64,000 bases of DNA, from contig NZ_LT607802.1 of the NCBI RefSeq assembly GCF_900090205.1, positions 2,470,554 through 2,534,553 of the forward strand. The letters are read 5' to 3'. Both the position numbers and the translations under genes were made by a program. Each line of letters starts with the position of its first letter. The first letter of the stretch is position 1. Below the pieces are notes generated by a model. That model was given only the letters and a program-made list of their open reading frames with translations, had not been told where the DNA came from and ran no database searches. Below, piece after piece: positions 10,664 through 19,713 of the stretch. This DNA is from Vogesella sp. LIG4 (GTDB lineage Bacteria; Pseudomonadota; Gammaproteobacteria; Burkholderiales; Chromobacteriaceae).

Positions 10664-11206
10664 TCAGTTTTGCTCCTTGTAGCTGCCGTCGTGCATCCAG
10701 CGCGCGTGCTGCGGCGCTTTCTTGGTGACTGCCCATTCGTTAAGCATGTCCCATTTCACGTCATCGAGCATCTGCATCATTTTCGGGGAGGCGGTGTTGC
10801 AGGCCAGCTCCAGGCGGTGACCGTTGGGGTCGAAGAAATAGATCGACTGGAAAATGGTGTGGTCGGTGGGGCCGATCACGTCGATGCCGGCCGCCTGCAG
10901 CCGCGCCTTGGTGGCCAGCAGCGTGTCCATGCTGTCCACCTCCAGCGCCAGGTGCTGCACCCAGGTCGGGGTGTTCGGGTCGCGGCCCATATCGGGGCGG
11001 GTGGGCAGCTCGAAGAAGGCCAGGATATTACCCTGGCCTGCGTCCAGGAACACGTGCATGTACGGGTCCGGCGCCTTGGTGGACGGCACTTCGTTCTCGG
11101 CGATGGCCAGCACGAATTTCATGTCCAGGTGTTTTACGTACCACTCCACGGTTTCCTTCGCATCCTTGCAGCGATAGGCCACGTGGTGAATTTTGCTGAT
11201 CAGCAT
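10664..11206 (-). CDS. VOC-family protein (glyoxalase/extradiol dioxygenase fold)
   Basis: 180 residues with two vicinal-oxygen-chelate half-modules. MLISKIHHVAYRCKDAKETV carries the first metal His near residue 8, VQHLALEVDS the second His near residue 103, and FFDPNGHRLELA the closing Glu. The family includes extradiol dioxygenases and glyoxalases. It is the first gene of a two-gene operon with the FAH hydrolase, consistent with an oxidative ring-cleavage or isomerase step. The operon is divergent from the IclR gene, its probable regulator. Confidence 0.82.
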   Translation of the reverse strand: MLISKIHHVAYRCKDAKETVEWYVKHLDMKFVLAIAENEVPSTKAPDPYMHVFLDAGQGNILAFFELPTRPDMGRDPNTPTWVQHLALEVDSMDTLLATKARLQAAGIDVIGPTDHTIFQSIYFFDPNGHRLELACNTASPKMMQMLDDVKWDMLNEWAVTKKAPQHARWMHDGSYKEQN

Positions 11207-11283
11207 GGTGTTGTCTCCGGGGGCATGCAGCCTGGCCTGCTGGGCTGGCTGCGGGTGGAACCATACGTGAAGATTAGATAATG

Positions 11284-11293
11284 ATCAATTGAT
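11284..11293. promoter_or_regulatory. Candidate IclR operator
   Basis: The 160-nt divergent region between the VOC and IclR genes has an A+T-rich stretch at about 11270-11315 that contrasts with its surroundings. It holds the perfect palindrome ATCAATTGAT. Position and symmetry suit an operator for the adjacent IclR protein, but no experimental motif supports it. Confidence 0.35.
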
Positions 11294-11367
11294 TTGCTAT
11301 TAACGAATAACGTAACCGTCACAGGGCTGCTACACTTGCTCGCGAATCCGCCATACGACTGCAGATC

Positions 11368-12135
11368 ATGGAACTCGAAAAAGACACTCGCCGCGGCATC
11401 CAGTCCATCGAAGTGGGCGGCACGCTGTTGCAAGCCCTGGTGCGCTTCGGCACGCCGATGATGCTGAAAGACCTGGCGCGCGAGGCCGGCATGCCGCCGG
11501 CCAAGGCGCATCCCTACCTGGTGAGCTTCGGCAAGCTGGGGCTGATCGAGCAGGACAGCGTTACCGGCCTGTACAAGCTGGGCAGCTTCGCGCTGCAGAT
11601 GGGGCTGACCGCGCTGCACGAGCTGGACGCCATCAAGGTAGCCAGCGACCAGGCGGCGGTACTGGCGCTGGCGAGCCAGCAGAACGTGGCGCTGGCGGTG
11701 TGGGGCAACCACGGGCCCACCGTGGTGCGCATCCAGGAATGCAACCGCATCGTGCACATCAATATGCGCACCGGCAGCGTGATGTCGCTGCTGGATTCCG
11801 CCACCGGCCGCGTGTTTGCCGCCTACCTGCCGGCGCACCTCAGTGCCGAACTGCTGCAACAGGAGCTGGCGCACAAGCCGGCGGCGCAGCGCCCGGACGT
11901 GGCGGCCATGCTGGCCGAAGTGCGCGAGCACGGCATGGCGCGCGCGGTGGGCTACCCGCTGGCCGGCATCAATGCGCTGTCGGCTCCGGTATTCGACAAC
12001 GGCGGGCAACTGGCGCTGGTGATCACCACCCTGGGCCCGGCGGCGGAGTTCGACCCCGACTGGCACGGCGAGCTGGCGTGCCAGCTGCGCGACTGCGCGG
12101 CCAGGGTCTCCACCCTGCTGGGTTACCGTGGCTAG
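11368..12135 (+). CDS. IclR-family transcriptional regulator
   Basis: 255 residues. The N-terminal winged helix is at about residues 12-65 (TLLQALVRFGTPMMLKDLAREAGMP, then KLGLIEQDSVTGLYKLG). The C-terminal effector domain includes SATGRVFAAYLP and the late INALSAPVFDNGGQLALVIT. IclR proteins control aromatic and acetate catabolism genes, often divergent ones, and this gene is divergent from the VOC-FAH operon. Confidence 0.92.
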   Translation: MELEKDTRRGIQSIEVGGTLLQALVRFGTPMMLKDLAREAGMPPAKAHPYLVSFGKLGLIEQDSVTGLYKLGSFALQMGLTALHELDAIKVASDQAAVLALASQQNVALAVWGNHGPTVVRIQECNRIVHINMRTGSVMSLLDSATGRVFAAYLPAHLSAELLQQELAHKPAAQRPDVAAMLAEVREHGMARAVGYPLAGINALSAPVFDNGGQLALVITTLGPAAEFDPDWHGELACQLRDCAARVSTLLGYRG

Positions 12136-12201
12136 AGCAGGCCAAGGTTGGCCGCAGCGGGTATAACGAAACAACGGAGCGCGCAAAGCGGGAGGTAGTG
12201 G

Positions 12202-12837
12202 ATGTTTATCGACAGGGAGCACGCGGCCCGCGAACTGGCCGAGGCGCTGGCAGCCTACAGCGGCAAGCGGCCGCTGGTGCTGGGCATACCGCGCGGCGGC
12301 GTGCCGATGGCGCGGCTGATTGCCGACAGCCTGGGCGGCGAGCTGGACGTGGTGCTGGTGCGCAAGCTGGGGGCGCCGTGGTCGCCTGAGCTGGCCATCG
12401 GCGCGGTGGGCGAAAGCGGCGTACTGCTGCTGGACGCCCTGGCCGACAGCATCGCCGCGGACTACGTGGCGCAGGAAACCGCGCGCCAGATGGCGGTGAT
12501 ACGCCGCCGCCGCGCCAGCTACACCCCGGTACGGCCGGCGATTCCCGTGGCCGGCCGGCTGGTGATCGTGGTCGATGATGGCCTGGCCACCGGCGCCACC
12601 ATGTTGGCCGCATTGCATGCGCTGCGCCGGCTGCGGCCGGCCCGGCTGGTGTGCGCGGTGCCGGTGGCACCGCCCGACACCCTGCAACGGGTGCAGGCCG
12701 TTGCTGACGAAGTGGTATGTCTGCGGGTATCGGCGGACTTTTCCGCCGTCGGCCAGTTCTACCGCCATTTCGACGAGGTCAACGACGAGATGGTGCTGGC
12801 GGCGCTGGCAAGCGCGCCGCCGGATCATCCCCGCTGA
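12202..12837 (+). CDS. Phosphoribosyltransferase family protein
   Basis: 211 residues. The PRPP-binding loop VIVVDDGLATGATM is at about residues 115-128, and the N-terminal part has LGIPRGGVPMARLIAD, the pattern of the ComF/PRTase-like proteins often annotated only as phosphoribosyltransferase. GGAGG precedes the ATG. Substrate base is unknown. A 10-mer copy lies in the leader (12147-12156) and another inside the gene (12603-12612). Confidence 0.88.
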   Translation: MFIDREHAARELAEALAAYSGKRPLVLGIPRGGVPMARLIADSLGGELDVVLVRKLGAPWSPELAIGAVGESGVLLLDALADSIAADYVAQETARQMAVIRRRRASYTPVRPAIPVAGRLVIVVDDGLATGATMLAALHALRRLRPARLVCAVPVAPPDTLQRVQAVADEVVCLRVSADFSAVGQFYRHFDEVNDEMVLAALASAPPDHPR

Positions 12838-12856
12838 AGCTGCGTTCATGCCTGGT

Positions 12857-13753
12857 TCATGCCGGCTTGTAACCGCGCGCCTTGGCATAGCGTGAACCAG
12901 GGTCGCGCACCAGTGCCTCGGCGATGTACCACGAGGTAGCGGCCAGTTTGTCCAGGTCCACCCCGGTGTGGTAACCCAGGCCGTGCAGCAGGTACACCAC
13001 GTCCTCGGTGGCCACGTTGCCGGAGGCGCCCTTGGCATACGGGCAGCCGCCCAGGCCGGATACCGAGCTGTCGAAAGTGCGCAGCCCGGCCTGCAGCGCA
13101 GTGTGGATGTTGGCGATGGCCATGCCGTAGGTGTCGTGGAAGTGGCCGGCCAGTTTTGCCACCGGCACCACCTCGCTCACCGCATCCAGCATCGCCGTCA
13201 CCTTGTTCGGCGTACCCACGCCTATGGTGTCGCCCAGCGAAATCTCGTAGCAGCCCATGCCGTACAGCGCGCGCGCCACTTCGGCCACCTTGTACGGCGC
13301 CACTTCGCCCTCGTACGGGCAGCCCACCACGCAGGACACATAGCCGCGCACCTTGATGCCTTCGGCCAGCGCGCGCTTCATCACCGATTCGAAGCGCTGC
13401 AGGCTCTCGGCGATGCTGGCGTTGATGTTCTTCTGGCTGAACGCCTCGCTGGCGGCGCCGAACACCGCGATCTCGCGCACGCCGGCTTCCAGCGCCGCAT
13501 CCAGGCCCTTGTCGTTGGGCACCAGCACCGGGTAGTCGATGCCGGCATTCATGTCCAGCGCCTGCAGCACGGCCAGGCTGTCGGCCATCTGCGGCACCCA
13601 TTTGGGCGACACGAAGGCGCCGGCCTCGATGCAGGTCAGGCCGCTGTCGGCCAGGCGGCGGATCAGCTCCAGCTTGGTAGCCAGGCTGACGCTGTGCTTT
13701 TCGTTCTGCAGCCCGTCACGCGGGCCGACTTCGACGATCTTGACGTGAGTCAT
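12857..13753 (-). CDS. liuE: Hydroxymethylglutaryl-CoA lyase
   Basis: 298 residues, full length. It cleaves HMG-CoA to acetyl-CoA and acetoacetate, the last step of the leucine pathway. Motifs: [12 protein letters not shown] at the start, [14 protein letters not shown] in the barrel and [20 protein letters not shown], the HMG-CoA lyase signature with the catalytic cysteine. It is the last gene of the liu operon, after a small membrane-protein gene. Also named mvaB in many genomes. Confidence 0.95.
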   Translation of the reverse strand: MTHVKIVEVGPRDGLQNEKHSVSLATKLELIRRLADSGLTCIEAGAFVSPKWVPQMADSLAVLQALDMNAGIDYPVLVPNDKGLDAALEAGVREIAVFGAASEAFSQKNINASIAESLQRFESVMKRALAEGIKVRGYVSCVVGCPYEGEVAPYKVAEVARALYGMGCYEISLGDTIGVGTPNKVTAMLDAVSEVVPVAKLAGHFHDTYGMAIANIHTALQAGLRTFDSSVSGLGGCPYAKGASGNVATEDVVYLLHGLGYHTGVDLDKLAATSWYIAEALVRDPGSRYAKARGYKPA

Positions 13754-13790
13754 GTTGTATCTCGCAAATTGTTCACCCGGCGACTGGCCA

Positions 13791-14123
13791 TCAATAGTGG
13801 CGCAGCCAAAGGCCAAGGCGAGTGATTGCCAAGCCGATGCCTATCTGGAACACAGTCAGTAGCGTGGACGTGATGCCGATCGGAAGCAGGGGCTCCAAGG
13901 CATGTAGTACGCCGCTGTATCTGACCGGCATTTTCAAGTTCTGCGGTGACTGGGCCAACCATTCATAGAAATTTTCCCACCCAGCAAGGGGTAGGCGGGC
14001 CGCGATGCTGTAATACAGGTCATAGCAATGGACGGCTGCAAACAGTAGCCCGGCCACCACGATCAGCCACGCGGTCCGTTTGGTGCTCCTGTTATTGCCT
14101 TCCAGTGGCTGATAACGCCGCAT
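13791..14123 (-). CDS. Small membrane protein of unknown function
   Basis: 110 residues with two or three hydrophobic segments ([22 protein letters not shown] near residues 17-38; about 80-105 a second, [20 protein letters not shown]). I recognise no family. A GGAG stands 10 nt before the ATG. It sits between liuD and liuE with short gaps on each side, so it is co-transcribed, yet it has lower G+C than both neighbours and is not part of the known pathway. It may be a recent insertion. Confidence 0.65.
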   Translation of the reverse strand: MRRYQPLEGNNRSTKRTAWLIVVAGLLFAAVHCYDLYYSIAARLPLAGWENFYEWLAQSPQNLKMPVRYSGVLHALEPLLPIGITSTLLTVFQIGIGLAITRLGLWLRHY

Positions 14124-14141
14124 CGTGATGCTGCTCCACGC

Positions 14142-16109
14142 TTAATCCGCTTCGAAATCCACCAGCTCGTCGCCGTCGTTCACCTGCTCGCCGGCGGCAA
14201 AGTAGAAGGCCAGCACCTTGCCGTCCGCCGGGGCGGCGATGGTGTGTTCCATCTTCATCGCTTCCAGGATCAGCAGCGGCTCGCCCTTGGCCACGGTCTG
14301 GCCGCTTTCGGCCAGCAAGGCCACCACGCGGCCCGGCATCGGCGCCTTGAGGTGGGTCTCGCCGTGCACGCCTGCTTCTTCATAGGCGTAAGGGTCGATG
14401 TAGTCCACGGCAATGCGCTCGCCGTCGGCAAACAGCACGCGCTGCAGGCCGTGGCGCACCAGGGTGGCCTGCAGCTGCTTGCCGCCAAGGTTGGCCGCAA
14501 GCCGGCTGCCGAGCAGGCTGGCGCTAGCATGGAAAGTCTCGCCGCCGATATCGAGCACGAAGCCCTTGCCGTCATGCTGCAGCAGCACTTCGCAGCGCTG
14601 CTCGCCGTGGGCAAAGCCGATGCGGCGCTGCTGCGCGCCGTTCAGGCGCCAGCCCTGCAGCGCGCCGAAGGCGTGATTGTCGTGACCAGCGCCGGCCAGC
14701 ACCTCGCCCAGTGCCAGCAGCGCCAGCTGTTCGCTGCCCGGTGCCGCGGGGGCGGGCAGCAGGCTGTCGTGGTAGCGGGCGATCAGGCCGGTGTCCACAT
14801 CGCCACTGGCAAAGGCCGGGTTGGCGGCAATGCGGCGCAGGAAGCGGATATTGGTGGTAACGCCCACCACCTGGTAGGCAGCCAGCGCGGCGTCCAGCTG
14901 CTGCAGCGCCGCTTCGCGCGTTTCGCCCCACACGATCAGCTTGGCGATCATCGGGTCGTAGAACGGCGAAATGGTATCGCCCTGCAGTACGCCGGTATCC
15001 ACCCGCACGTGGGCGTTTTCCACTGGCGGCACCAGGTGCAGCAGGGTGCCGGTGGCCGGCAGGAAGCCCTTGTCCGGGTCTTCGGCGTAGATGCGCGCCT
15101 CGATGCTGTGGCCGTGGATAGCAAGCTCATGCTGCTGCAGCGGCAGCGGCTGGCCGCTGGCCACTTTCAGCTGCCAGGCTACCAGGTCCTGGCCGGTGAT
15201 CATCTCGGTTACCGGGTGTTCCACCTGCAGGCGGGTGTTCATTTCCATGAAGTAGAACTTGCCGCTGTCCACGTCCATGATGAATTCCACCGTGCCGGCA
15301 CCGACATAGCCCACGGCGCGGGCGGCAGCCACTGCTGCTTCGCCCATGGCCTGGCGGGTTTCCGCCGGCAGGTGCGGGGCAGGGGCTTCTTCCAGCACTT
15401 TCTGGTGGCGGCGCTGCACCGAGCAGTCGCGCTCGAACAGGTAGACGCAGCCGCCCAGGCTGTCGGCGAACACCTGGATTTCCACGTGGCGCGGGCGGGT
15501 CAGGTATTTCTCCACCAGCACCTTGTCGTCGCCGAAGCTGGCGCGCGCCTCGCGCTGGCAGCTGGCCAGCGCGGCCAGGAAGTCGTCGCCGCGCTCCACG
15601 ATGCGCATGCCCTTGCCGCCACCGCCGGCGCTGGCCTTGATCAGCACCGGGTAGCCGATGGCGTCGGCCTGGGTTTTCAGCAGTTGCTCATCCTGGTTGT
15701 CGCCGTGGTAGCCCGGCACCAGCGGCACGTTGGCGCGTTCCATCAGCGCCTTGGCGGCGGACTTGCTGCCCATGGCGGCAATGGCGCTGGCCGGCGGGCC
15801 GATGAAGGCGATGCCGGCAGCCTCGCAGGCGGCGGCGAAGTCTTCGTTCTCCGACAGGAAGCCGTAGCCCGGATGCACTGCCTGCGCGCCGCTGCTGCGG
15901 GCGATGTCGAGGATGAGGTCGGCCTTGAGGTAGGACTCGGCCGCCGGCGCCGGCCCCAGCCGGTAGGCTTCATCCGCCAGCTTGACGAAGCGGGCGCCGG
16001 CATCGGCATCGGAATACACCGCCACGGTGCGGATGCCCATGGCGCGGGCGGTCTTGATCACGCGGCAAGCTATCTCTCCGCGGTTGGCAATCAGAATCTT
16101 GGTGAACAT
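14142..16109 (-). CDS. liuD: Methylcrotonyl-CoA carboxylase biotin-containing alpha subunit
   Basis: 655 residues. It has a biotin carboxylase domain (MFTKILIANRGEIACRVIKT, ATP loop KASAGGGGKGMRIV, and MNTRLQVEHPVTEMITGQDL) and a C-terminal biotinyl domain with LEAMKMEHT, whose Lys carries biotin near residue 620. It carboxylates 3-methylcrotonyl-CoA together with LiuB. Assignment to methylcrotonyl-CoA rather than acetyl- or propionyl-CoA rests on the operon (liuA, B, C, E). The ribosome site is weak. A copy of the 10-mer lies within the gene at 14490-14499. Confidence 0.93.
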   Translation of the reverse strand: MFTKILIANRGEIACRVIKTARAMGIRTVAVYSDADAGARFVKLADEAYRLGPAPAAESYLKADLILDIARSSGAQAVHPGYGFLSENEDFAAACEAAGIAFIGPPASAIAAMGSKSAAKALMERANVPLVPGYHGDNQDEQLLKTQADAIGYPVLIKASAGGGGKGMRIVERGDDFLAALASCQREARASFGDDKVLVEKYLTRPRHVEIQVFADSLGGCVYLFERDCSVQRRHQKVLEEAPAPHLPAETRQAMGEAAVAAARAVGYVGAGTVEFIMDVDSGKFYFMEMNTRLQVEHPVTEMITGQDLVAWQLKVASGQPLPLQQHELAIHGHSIEARIYAEDPDKGFLPATGTLLHLVPPVENAHVRVDTGVLQGDTISPFYDPMIAKLIVWGETREAALQQLDAALAAYQVVGVTTNIRFLRRIAANPAFASGDVDTGLIARYHDSLLPAPAAPGSEQLALLALGEVLAGAGHDNHAFGALQGWRLNGAQQRRIGFAHGEQRCEVLLQHDGKGFVLDIGGETFHASASLLGSRLAANLGGKQLQATLVRHGLQRVLFADGERIAVDYIDPYAYEEAGVHGETHLKAPMPGRVVALLAESGQTVAKGEPLLILEAMKMEHTIAAPADGKVLAFYFAAGEQVNDGDELVDFEAD

Positions 16110-16288
16110 ATCGGGGTGATCCCTTTTCTTGTCGGTACCACTGATGGCGGGCACGCTGCGCTTTGCCCACCCTGCTGTGTGGCGGCGCTTTACCGCAGGG
16201 TGGGCTGGGGCCATCAGGCCGTGCCTACCAATCTGGTATTGCTGGCAGGCAAGCTATGTTTGCCCACCCTGTACTCGTGTTCATGCCT

Positions 16289-16308
16289 TGCGGCCAACGT
16301 TGGCCGCA
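16289..16308. repeat. Inverted pair of the overrepresented 10-mer
   Basis: A second perfect TGCGGCCAACGTTGGCCGCA palindrome, extended by CCT/AGG to 26 bp. It lies in the 209-nt gap between liuC and liuD, 11 nt past the liuC stop codon, where it could act as an attenuating hairpin. The rest of the gap (16110-16288) shows no gene. Confidence 0.9.
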
Positions 16309-16318
16309 AGGGCAGCAC

Positions 16319-17110
16319 TTAGTCCTTTACCCAGCGCGGCGGGCGCTTGTCGAAGAAGGCGGTCAGGCCTTCGCGCGCTTCCTCGGTGATGCGAATGGCG
16401 GCGATGCGGTGCGCGGTGTCGGACAGCAGCTCGTCGGCAAACGGCGAGCTGTGGCGCAGCGCGCCCAGCAGCTCTTTGGCGGCGGACAGCGCGTGCGGGC
16501 CGCCACGGCACAGTTCGGCGGCCACTTCGGCCACGCGCTCGTCCAGCGCGGCTTCGTCCACCACCTCGTGCACCAGGCCGATGCGTTCGGCGGTGGCAGC
16601 ATCGATGCGCTCGGCGGTGAGGAAATAGCGGCGCGCCTGGCGCCAGCCGATGGCATCCGCCACATAGGGGCCGATGGTGGCCGGGATCAGCCCCAGGCGC
16701 ACTTCGGTGAGCGCAAACTTGGCGGCTTCGGTGGCAATGGCGATGTCGCACACCGCGGTAAGCCCGGTGCCGCCGGCCATGGCGGCGCCGTGGATGCGGG
16801 CGATCACCGGCTTCTTGCTGCGGTAGATGCCCTTGAGCATGGCCGCCAGCTTGCCGGCATCTTCCAGGTTCTGTGCTTCGCTGTAGCCGGCGGCGCGGCG
16901 CATCCAGTCCAGGTCGGCGCCGGCGGAAAAGCTCTTGCCGCGCCCGGCCAGCACGATCACGCGCACGCTGTCGTCGTGGTTCAGGTCGCGGAACACTGCG
17001 GTGAGGTCACCGATCAGGTGCTCGTTCATCGCATTGTGCAGCTCCGGGCGGTTCATCCACACCGTGGCCACCTGGCCGGCACGTTCGATCTGTAGTGTTG
17101 TGTAGCTCAT
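16319..17110 (-). CDS. liuC: Methylglutaconyl-CoA hydratase (enoyl-CoA hydratase family)
   Basis: 263 residues of the crotonase fold. It hydrates 3-methylglutaconyl-CoA to HMG-CoA. The oxyanion hole segments are AGRGKSFSAGADLDWM and IHGAAMAGGTGLTAVCDIAI, followed by FALTEVRLGLIPATIGPYV with the catalytic Glu. The GADLDWMRR stretch is typical of LiuC-type hydratases. The start overlaps the stop of the GNAT gene by 4 nt, so translation is coupled. Confidence 0.93.
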   Translation of the reverse strand: MSYTTLQIERAGQVATVWMNRPELHNAMNEHLIGDLTAVFRDLNHDDSVRVIVLAGRGKSFSAGADLDWMRRAAGYSEAQNLEDAGKLAAMLKGIYRSKKPVIARIHGAAMAGGTGLTAVCDIAIATEAAKFALTEVRLGLIPATIGPYVADAIGWRQARRYFLTAERIDAATAERIGLVHEVVDEAALDERVAEVAAELCRGGPHALSAAKELLGALRHSSPFADELLSDTAHRIAAIRITEEAREGLTAFFDKRPPRWVKD

Positions 17111-17622
17111 GTCTGCACCTCCAGTAAGTAGAGCGCATCACCCGCCTCGATGGCGTAATGGGGATGGCTGCTTGCCTCGCGGAAACCCAATTTGTGCAAT
17201 AGCGCGGCGGATGCCTGGTTGCGGCGATCCACCGTGGCATAGCAGCGCTTGACGCCATGCTCGGCGCGCAAGCGGTTCAACATCTGACGGCAGGCCTCGC
17301 TGGCGATGCCGCGACGCTGGAATCGGCTACCCACGACATAGGCAATGTCGGCGCTGGCATCGGCATAAACCGTGGCCTGCACGTAGCCGGCCAGCCCCTG
17401 TTCCGGCAAGCGTATCGCCCAGTTGAGCCACTGCTCGCAGCCATCTGGCGAGCAGCGGTTTTCCAGCCTGCGCAGCCGCGCCGTGAAGGCGTCCAGGCTG
17501 GCGGGCGGTGCCTGGTCGATATAGGCGTAGAGCGCCGGGTCTGCCAGTAGTGGGAACAGCTCGGCGGCATGGCCGGCGGTCTGTGACTCCAGCATGACAG
17601 TCAGCGGATCGGCGCCCATCAC
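17107..17622 (-). CDS. GNAT-family N-acetyltransferase
   Basis: 171 residues of the RimJ-like GNAT fold. IAYVVGSRFQRRGIASEACRQ at about residues 95-115 includes the acetyl-CoA loop (RRGIAS), and NQASAALLHKLGFRE is motif B. It acetylates an amine, substrate unknown. It is wedged between liuB and liuC with a 4-nt gap and a 4-nt overlap, so it is translated with the operon although it has no known step in leucine breakdown. Confidence 0.85.
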   Translation of the reverse strand: MMGADPLTVMLESQTAGHAAELFPLLADPALYAYIDQAPPASLDAFTARLRRLENRCSPDGCEQWLNWAIRLPEQGLAGYVQATVYADASADIAYVVGSRFQRRGIASEACRQMLNRLRAEHGVKRCYATVDRRNQASAALLHKLGFREASSHPHYAIEAGDALYLLEVQT

Positions 17623-17626
17623 GGCC

Positions 17627-19225
17627 TCACATCCGGAACACGCCGAAACGTGTCTGTTCCACCGGCGCCGACAGGCTGGCTTCCAGCGCCAGGCTCAGCA
17701 CCTCGCGGGTCTGCGCCGGGTCGATCACGCCGTCGTCCCACAGCCGGGCGCTGGCGTAGTAGGGGTGGCCCTGGCGTTCGTACTGCTCGCGCACCGGCGC
17801 CTTCAGTGCTTCTTCCTGCTCCGGCGTGAAGGTGTCGCCCAGCTGTTCCTTCTTCACCTGGGCCAGCACGCCGGCAGCCTGTTCGCCGCCCATTACCGAG
17901 ATGCGGCTGTTCGGCCACATCCACAGGAAGCGTGGCGAGTAGGCGCGGCCGCACATGCCGTAGTTGCCGGCGCCGAAGCTGCCGCCGATCAGCACGGTGA
18001 ACTTGGGTACGCTGGCGCAGGCCACGGCGGTCACCAGCTTGGCGCCGTCCTTGGCGATGCCGCCGTTTTCGTACTTCTTGCCCACCATGAAGCCGGTGAT
18101 GTTCTGCAGGAAGATCAGCGGAATGCCGCGCTGGCAGCACAGCTCCACGAAGTGCGCGCCCTTGAGCGCGGACTCGCTGAACAGGATGCCGTTGTTGGCG
18201 ATGATGCCGACGCGGTAACCGTTAAGGCGGGCAAAGCCGGTGACCAAAGTGGTGCCGTAGTTCTGCTTGAATTCGTCGAAGTCCGAGTCGTCCACCAGGC
18301 GGGCGATGATCTCGCGCACGTCGAACGGTTTTTTCGGGTCGGCCGGAATCACGCCGTAGATTTCTTCCGCGGCGTAGCGCGGCGGCTTCGGCGCAGCGCG
18401 GTCCAGCTCGCCCTGTTTCTTCCAGTTGAGGTCGGACACGATGCGGCGGGCGATGGACAGCGCGTGGGCATCGTTCTGCGCCAGGTGGTCGGCCACGCCG
18501 GACACGCGGGTGTGCACGTCACCGCCGCCCAGTTCTTCTGCCGACACCACTTCGCCGGTGGCGGCCTTCACCAGCGGCGGGCCGCCCAGGAAGATGGTGC
18601 CCTGTTCCTTGACGATCACCGTCTCGTCGCTCATCGCCGGCACGTAGGCGCCGCCGGCGGTGCAGCTGCCCATCACCACCGCGATCTGCGGAATGCCGGC
18701 GGCGGACAGGTTGGCCTGGTTGTAGAAGATGCGGCCGAAGTGCTCGCGGTCGGGGAACACTTCATCCTGCAGCGGCAGGAAGGCGCCGCCAGAGTCAACA
18801 AGATAGATGCAAGGAATACGGTTTTCGCGGGCGATTTCCTGCGCGCGCAGGTGCTTTTTTACCGTCATCGGGTAGTAGGTGCCGCCCTTGACGGTGGCGT
18901 CGTTAGCCACGATCAGGCATTCGATGCCGCCAATGCGGCCGATGCCGGTAATCACCCCGGCGCCCGGCGCGTCGTCGCCATACATGCCGTATGCGGCCAA
19001 CTGCGACAGCTCCAGGAACGGCGAGCCGGCATCCAGCAGCAGGTCGATGCGCTCGCGCGGCAGCAGTTTGCCGCGCGCCACGTGCTTGGCGCGCGCCTTG
19101 TCGCCGCCGCCCTGCGCGGCACGGGCAACCTTGTCCTTCAGGTCGGCCACCACGGCACGCATCTTGTCGGCGTTGGCCGCAAAGTCGGCGGCGCGGGGGG
19201 AGAGCTTGGATTCGATGATGGGCAT
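17627..19225 (-). CDS. liuB: Methylcrotonyl-CoA carboxylase carboxyltransferase beta subunit
   Basis: 532 residues, the family length. It transfers CO2 from biotin on LiuD to 3-methylcrotonyl-CoA. Signatures are [53 protein letters not shown] and [20 protein letters not shown]. Two 10-mer copies lie near its 5' end (18992-19001 and 19172-19181). It is the third gene of the liu operon after liuA and a SnoaL-like gene. Confidence 0.95.
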   Translation of the reverse strand: MPIIESKLSPRAADFAANADKMRAVVADLKDKVARAAQGGGDKARAKHVARGKLLPRERIDLLLDAGSPFLELSQLAAYGMYGDDAPGAGVITGIGRIGGIECLIVANDATVKGGTYYPMTVKKHLRAQEIARENRIPCIYLVDSGGAFLPLQDEVFPDREHFGRIFYNQANLSAAGIPQIAVVMGSCTAGGAYVPAMSDETVIVKEQGTIFLGGPPLVKAATGEVVSAEELGGGDVHTRVSGVADHLAQNDAHALSIARRIVSDLNWKKQGELDRAAPKPPRYAAEEIYGVIPADPKKPFDVREIIARLVDDSDFDEFKQNYGTTLVTGFARLNGYRVGIIANNGILFSESALKGAHFVELCCQRGIPLIFLQNITGFMVGKKYENGGIAKDGAKLVTAVACASVPKFTVLIGGSFGAGNYGMCGRAYSPRFLWMWPNSRISVMGGEQAAGVLAQVKKEQLGDTFTPEQEEALKAPVREQYERQGHPYYASARLWDDGVIDPAQTREVLSLALEASLSAPVEQTRFGVFRM

Positions 19226-19238
19226 GTCGTTTACCTTG

Positions 19239-19583
19239 TCATTCGCTATCGACGAACCAGACGGCGCCGATCAGACCGTCGGCATTGACGTCGTAGATTG
19301 CCACCGCGCGCATGCGGCGCGCTTCGTCCAGCGTTACGTCTTCGTGGTCGATCACGCGGTTGCCGTGCACGATGCGCGCCAGCAGTGCCGCATGCAGCAG
19401 CGGCAGGGTGAAGCGGTGGCGCGCGTAGTGCTCGGCCAGCGCGGCCTTGCCATCCAGGCTCAGCGCCATCGACGGCAGGCGGTAGACCTTCACATCGTCG
19501 GCGTAGCAGGCGGTGAAGGCGGCCAGGTCATGGGCGTTGTAGGCATCCAGTTGGGCCTGAACGATGCGTTCGGCGGCGGTCAT
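19239..19583 (-). CDS. SnoaL/NTF2-like small protein (steroid-isomerase-like fold)
   Basis: 114 residues. The fold is suggested by the N-terminal helix pair [20 protein letters not shown] followed by [12 protein letters not shown] and the closing strand [19 protein letters not shown]. Such proteins are small enzymes or ligand binders; no catalytic residues can be named. It is 13 nt upstream of liuB and downstream of liuA, so it is part of the operon. Its role there is not known to me. Confidence 0.8.
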   Translation of the reverse strand: MTAAERIVQAQLDAYNAHDLAAFTACYADDVKVYRLPSMALSLDGKAALAEHYARHRFTLPLLHAALLARIVHGNRVIDHEDVTLDEARRMRAVAIYDVNADGLIGAVWFVDSE

Positions 19584-19624
19584 GTTCTGGTTTTCCTTGG
19601 TATGGCCAGGGCATGGCTGGAAAC

Positions 19625-19700
19625 ATCGCCCGAGACAAGGCGCGCTGCCGCAGACAGTACAAATCGTACGGCCAGGCGGCGCAACGCAGTATCGGGCGAT
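19625..19700. repeat. Diverged palindromic repeat (variant E)
   Basis: Bounded by ATCGCCC (19625-19631) and GGGCGAT (19694-19700). It shares GAGACAAGGCG with copy B and, in reverse complement, CGATACTGCGTT with copy C, but its centre is different. It lies between liuA and the SnoaL-like gene and may form a processing or attenuation hairpin inside the operon. Confidence 0.55.
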
Positions 19701-19713
19701 TTAGCCACCATGC

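Noticed and set aside
11200..13038. A 612-residue frame on the minus strand across the IclR and phosphoribosyltransferase genes
   Set aside because: It overlaps two well-supported genes on the other strand and shows no family signature.
14244..16322. A 692-residue open frame antisense to liuD
   Set aside because: Composition shadow rich in His, Gly and Gln; liuD on the other strand has all biotin carboxylase motifs.
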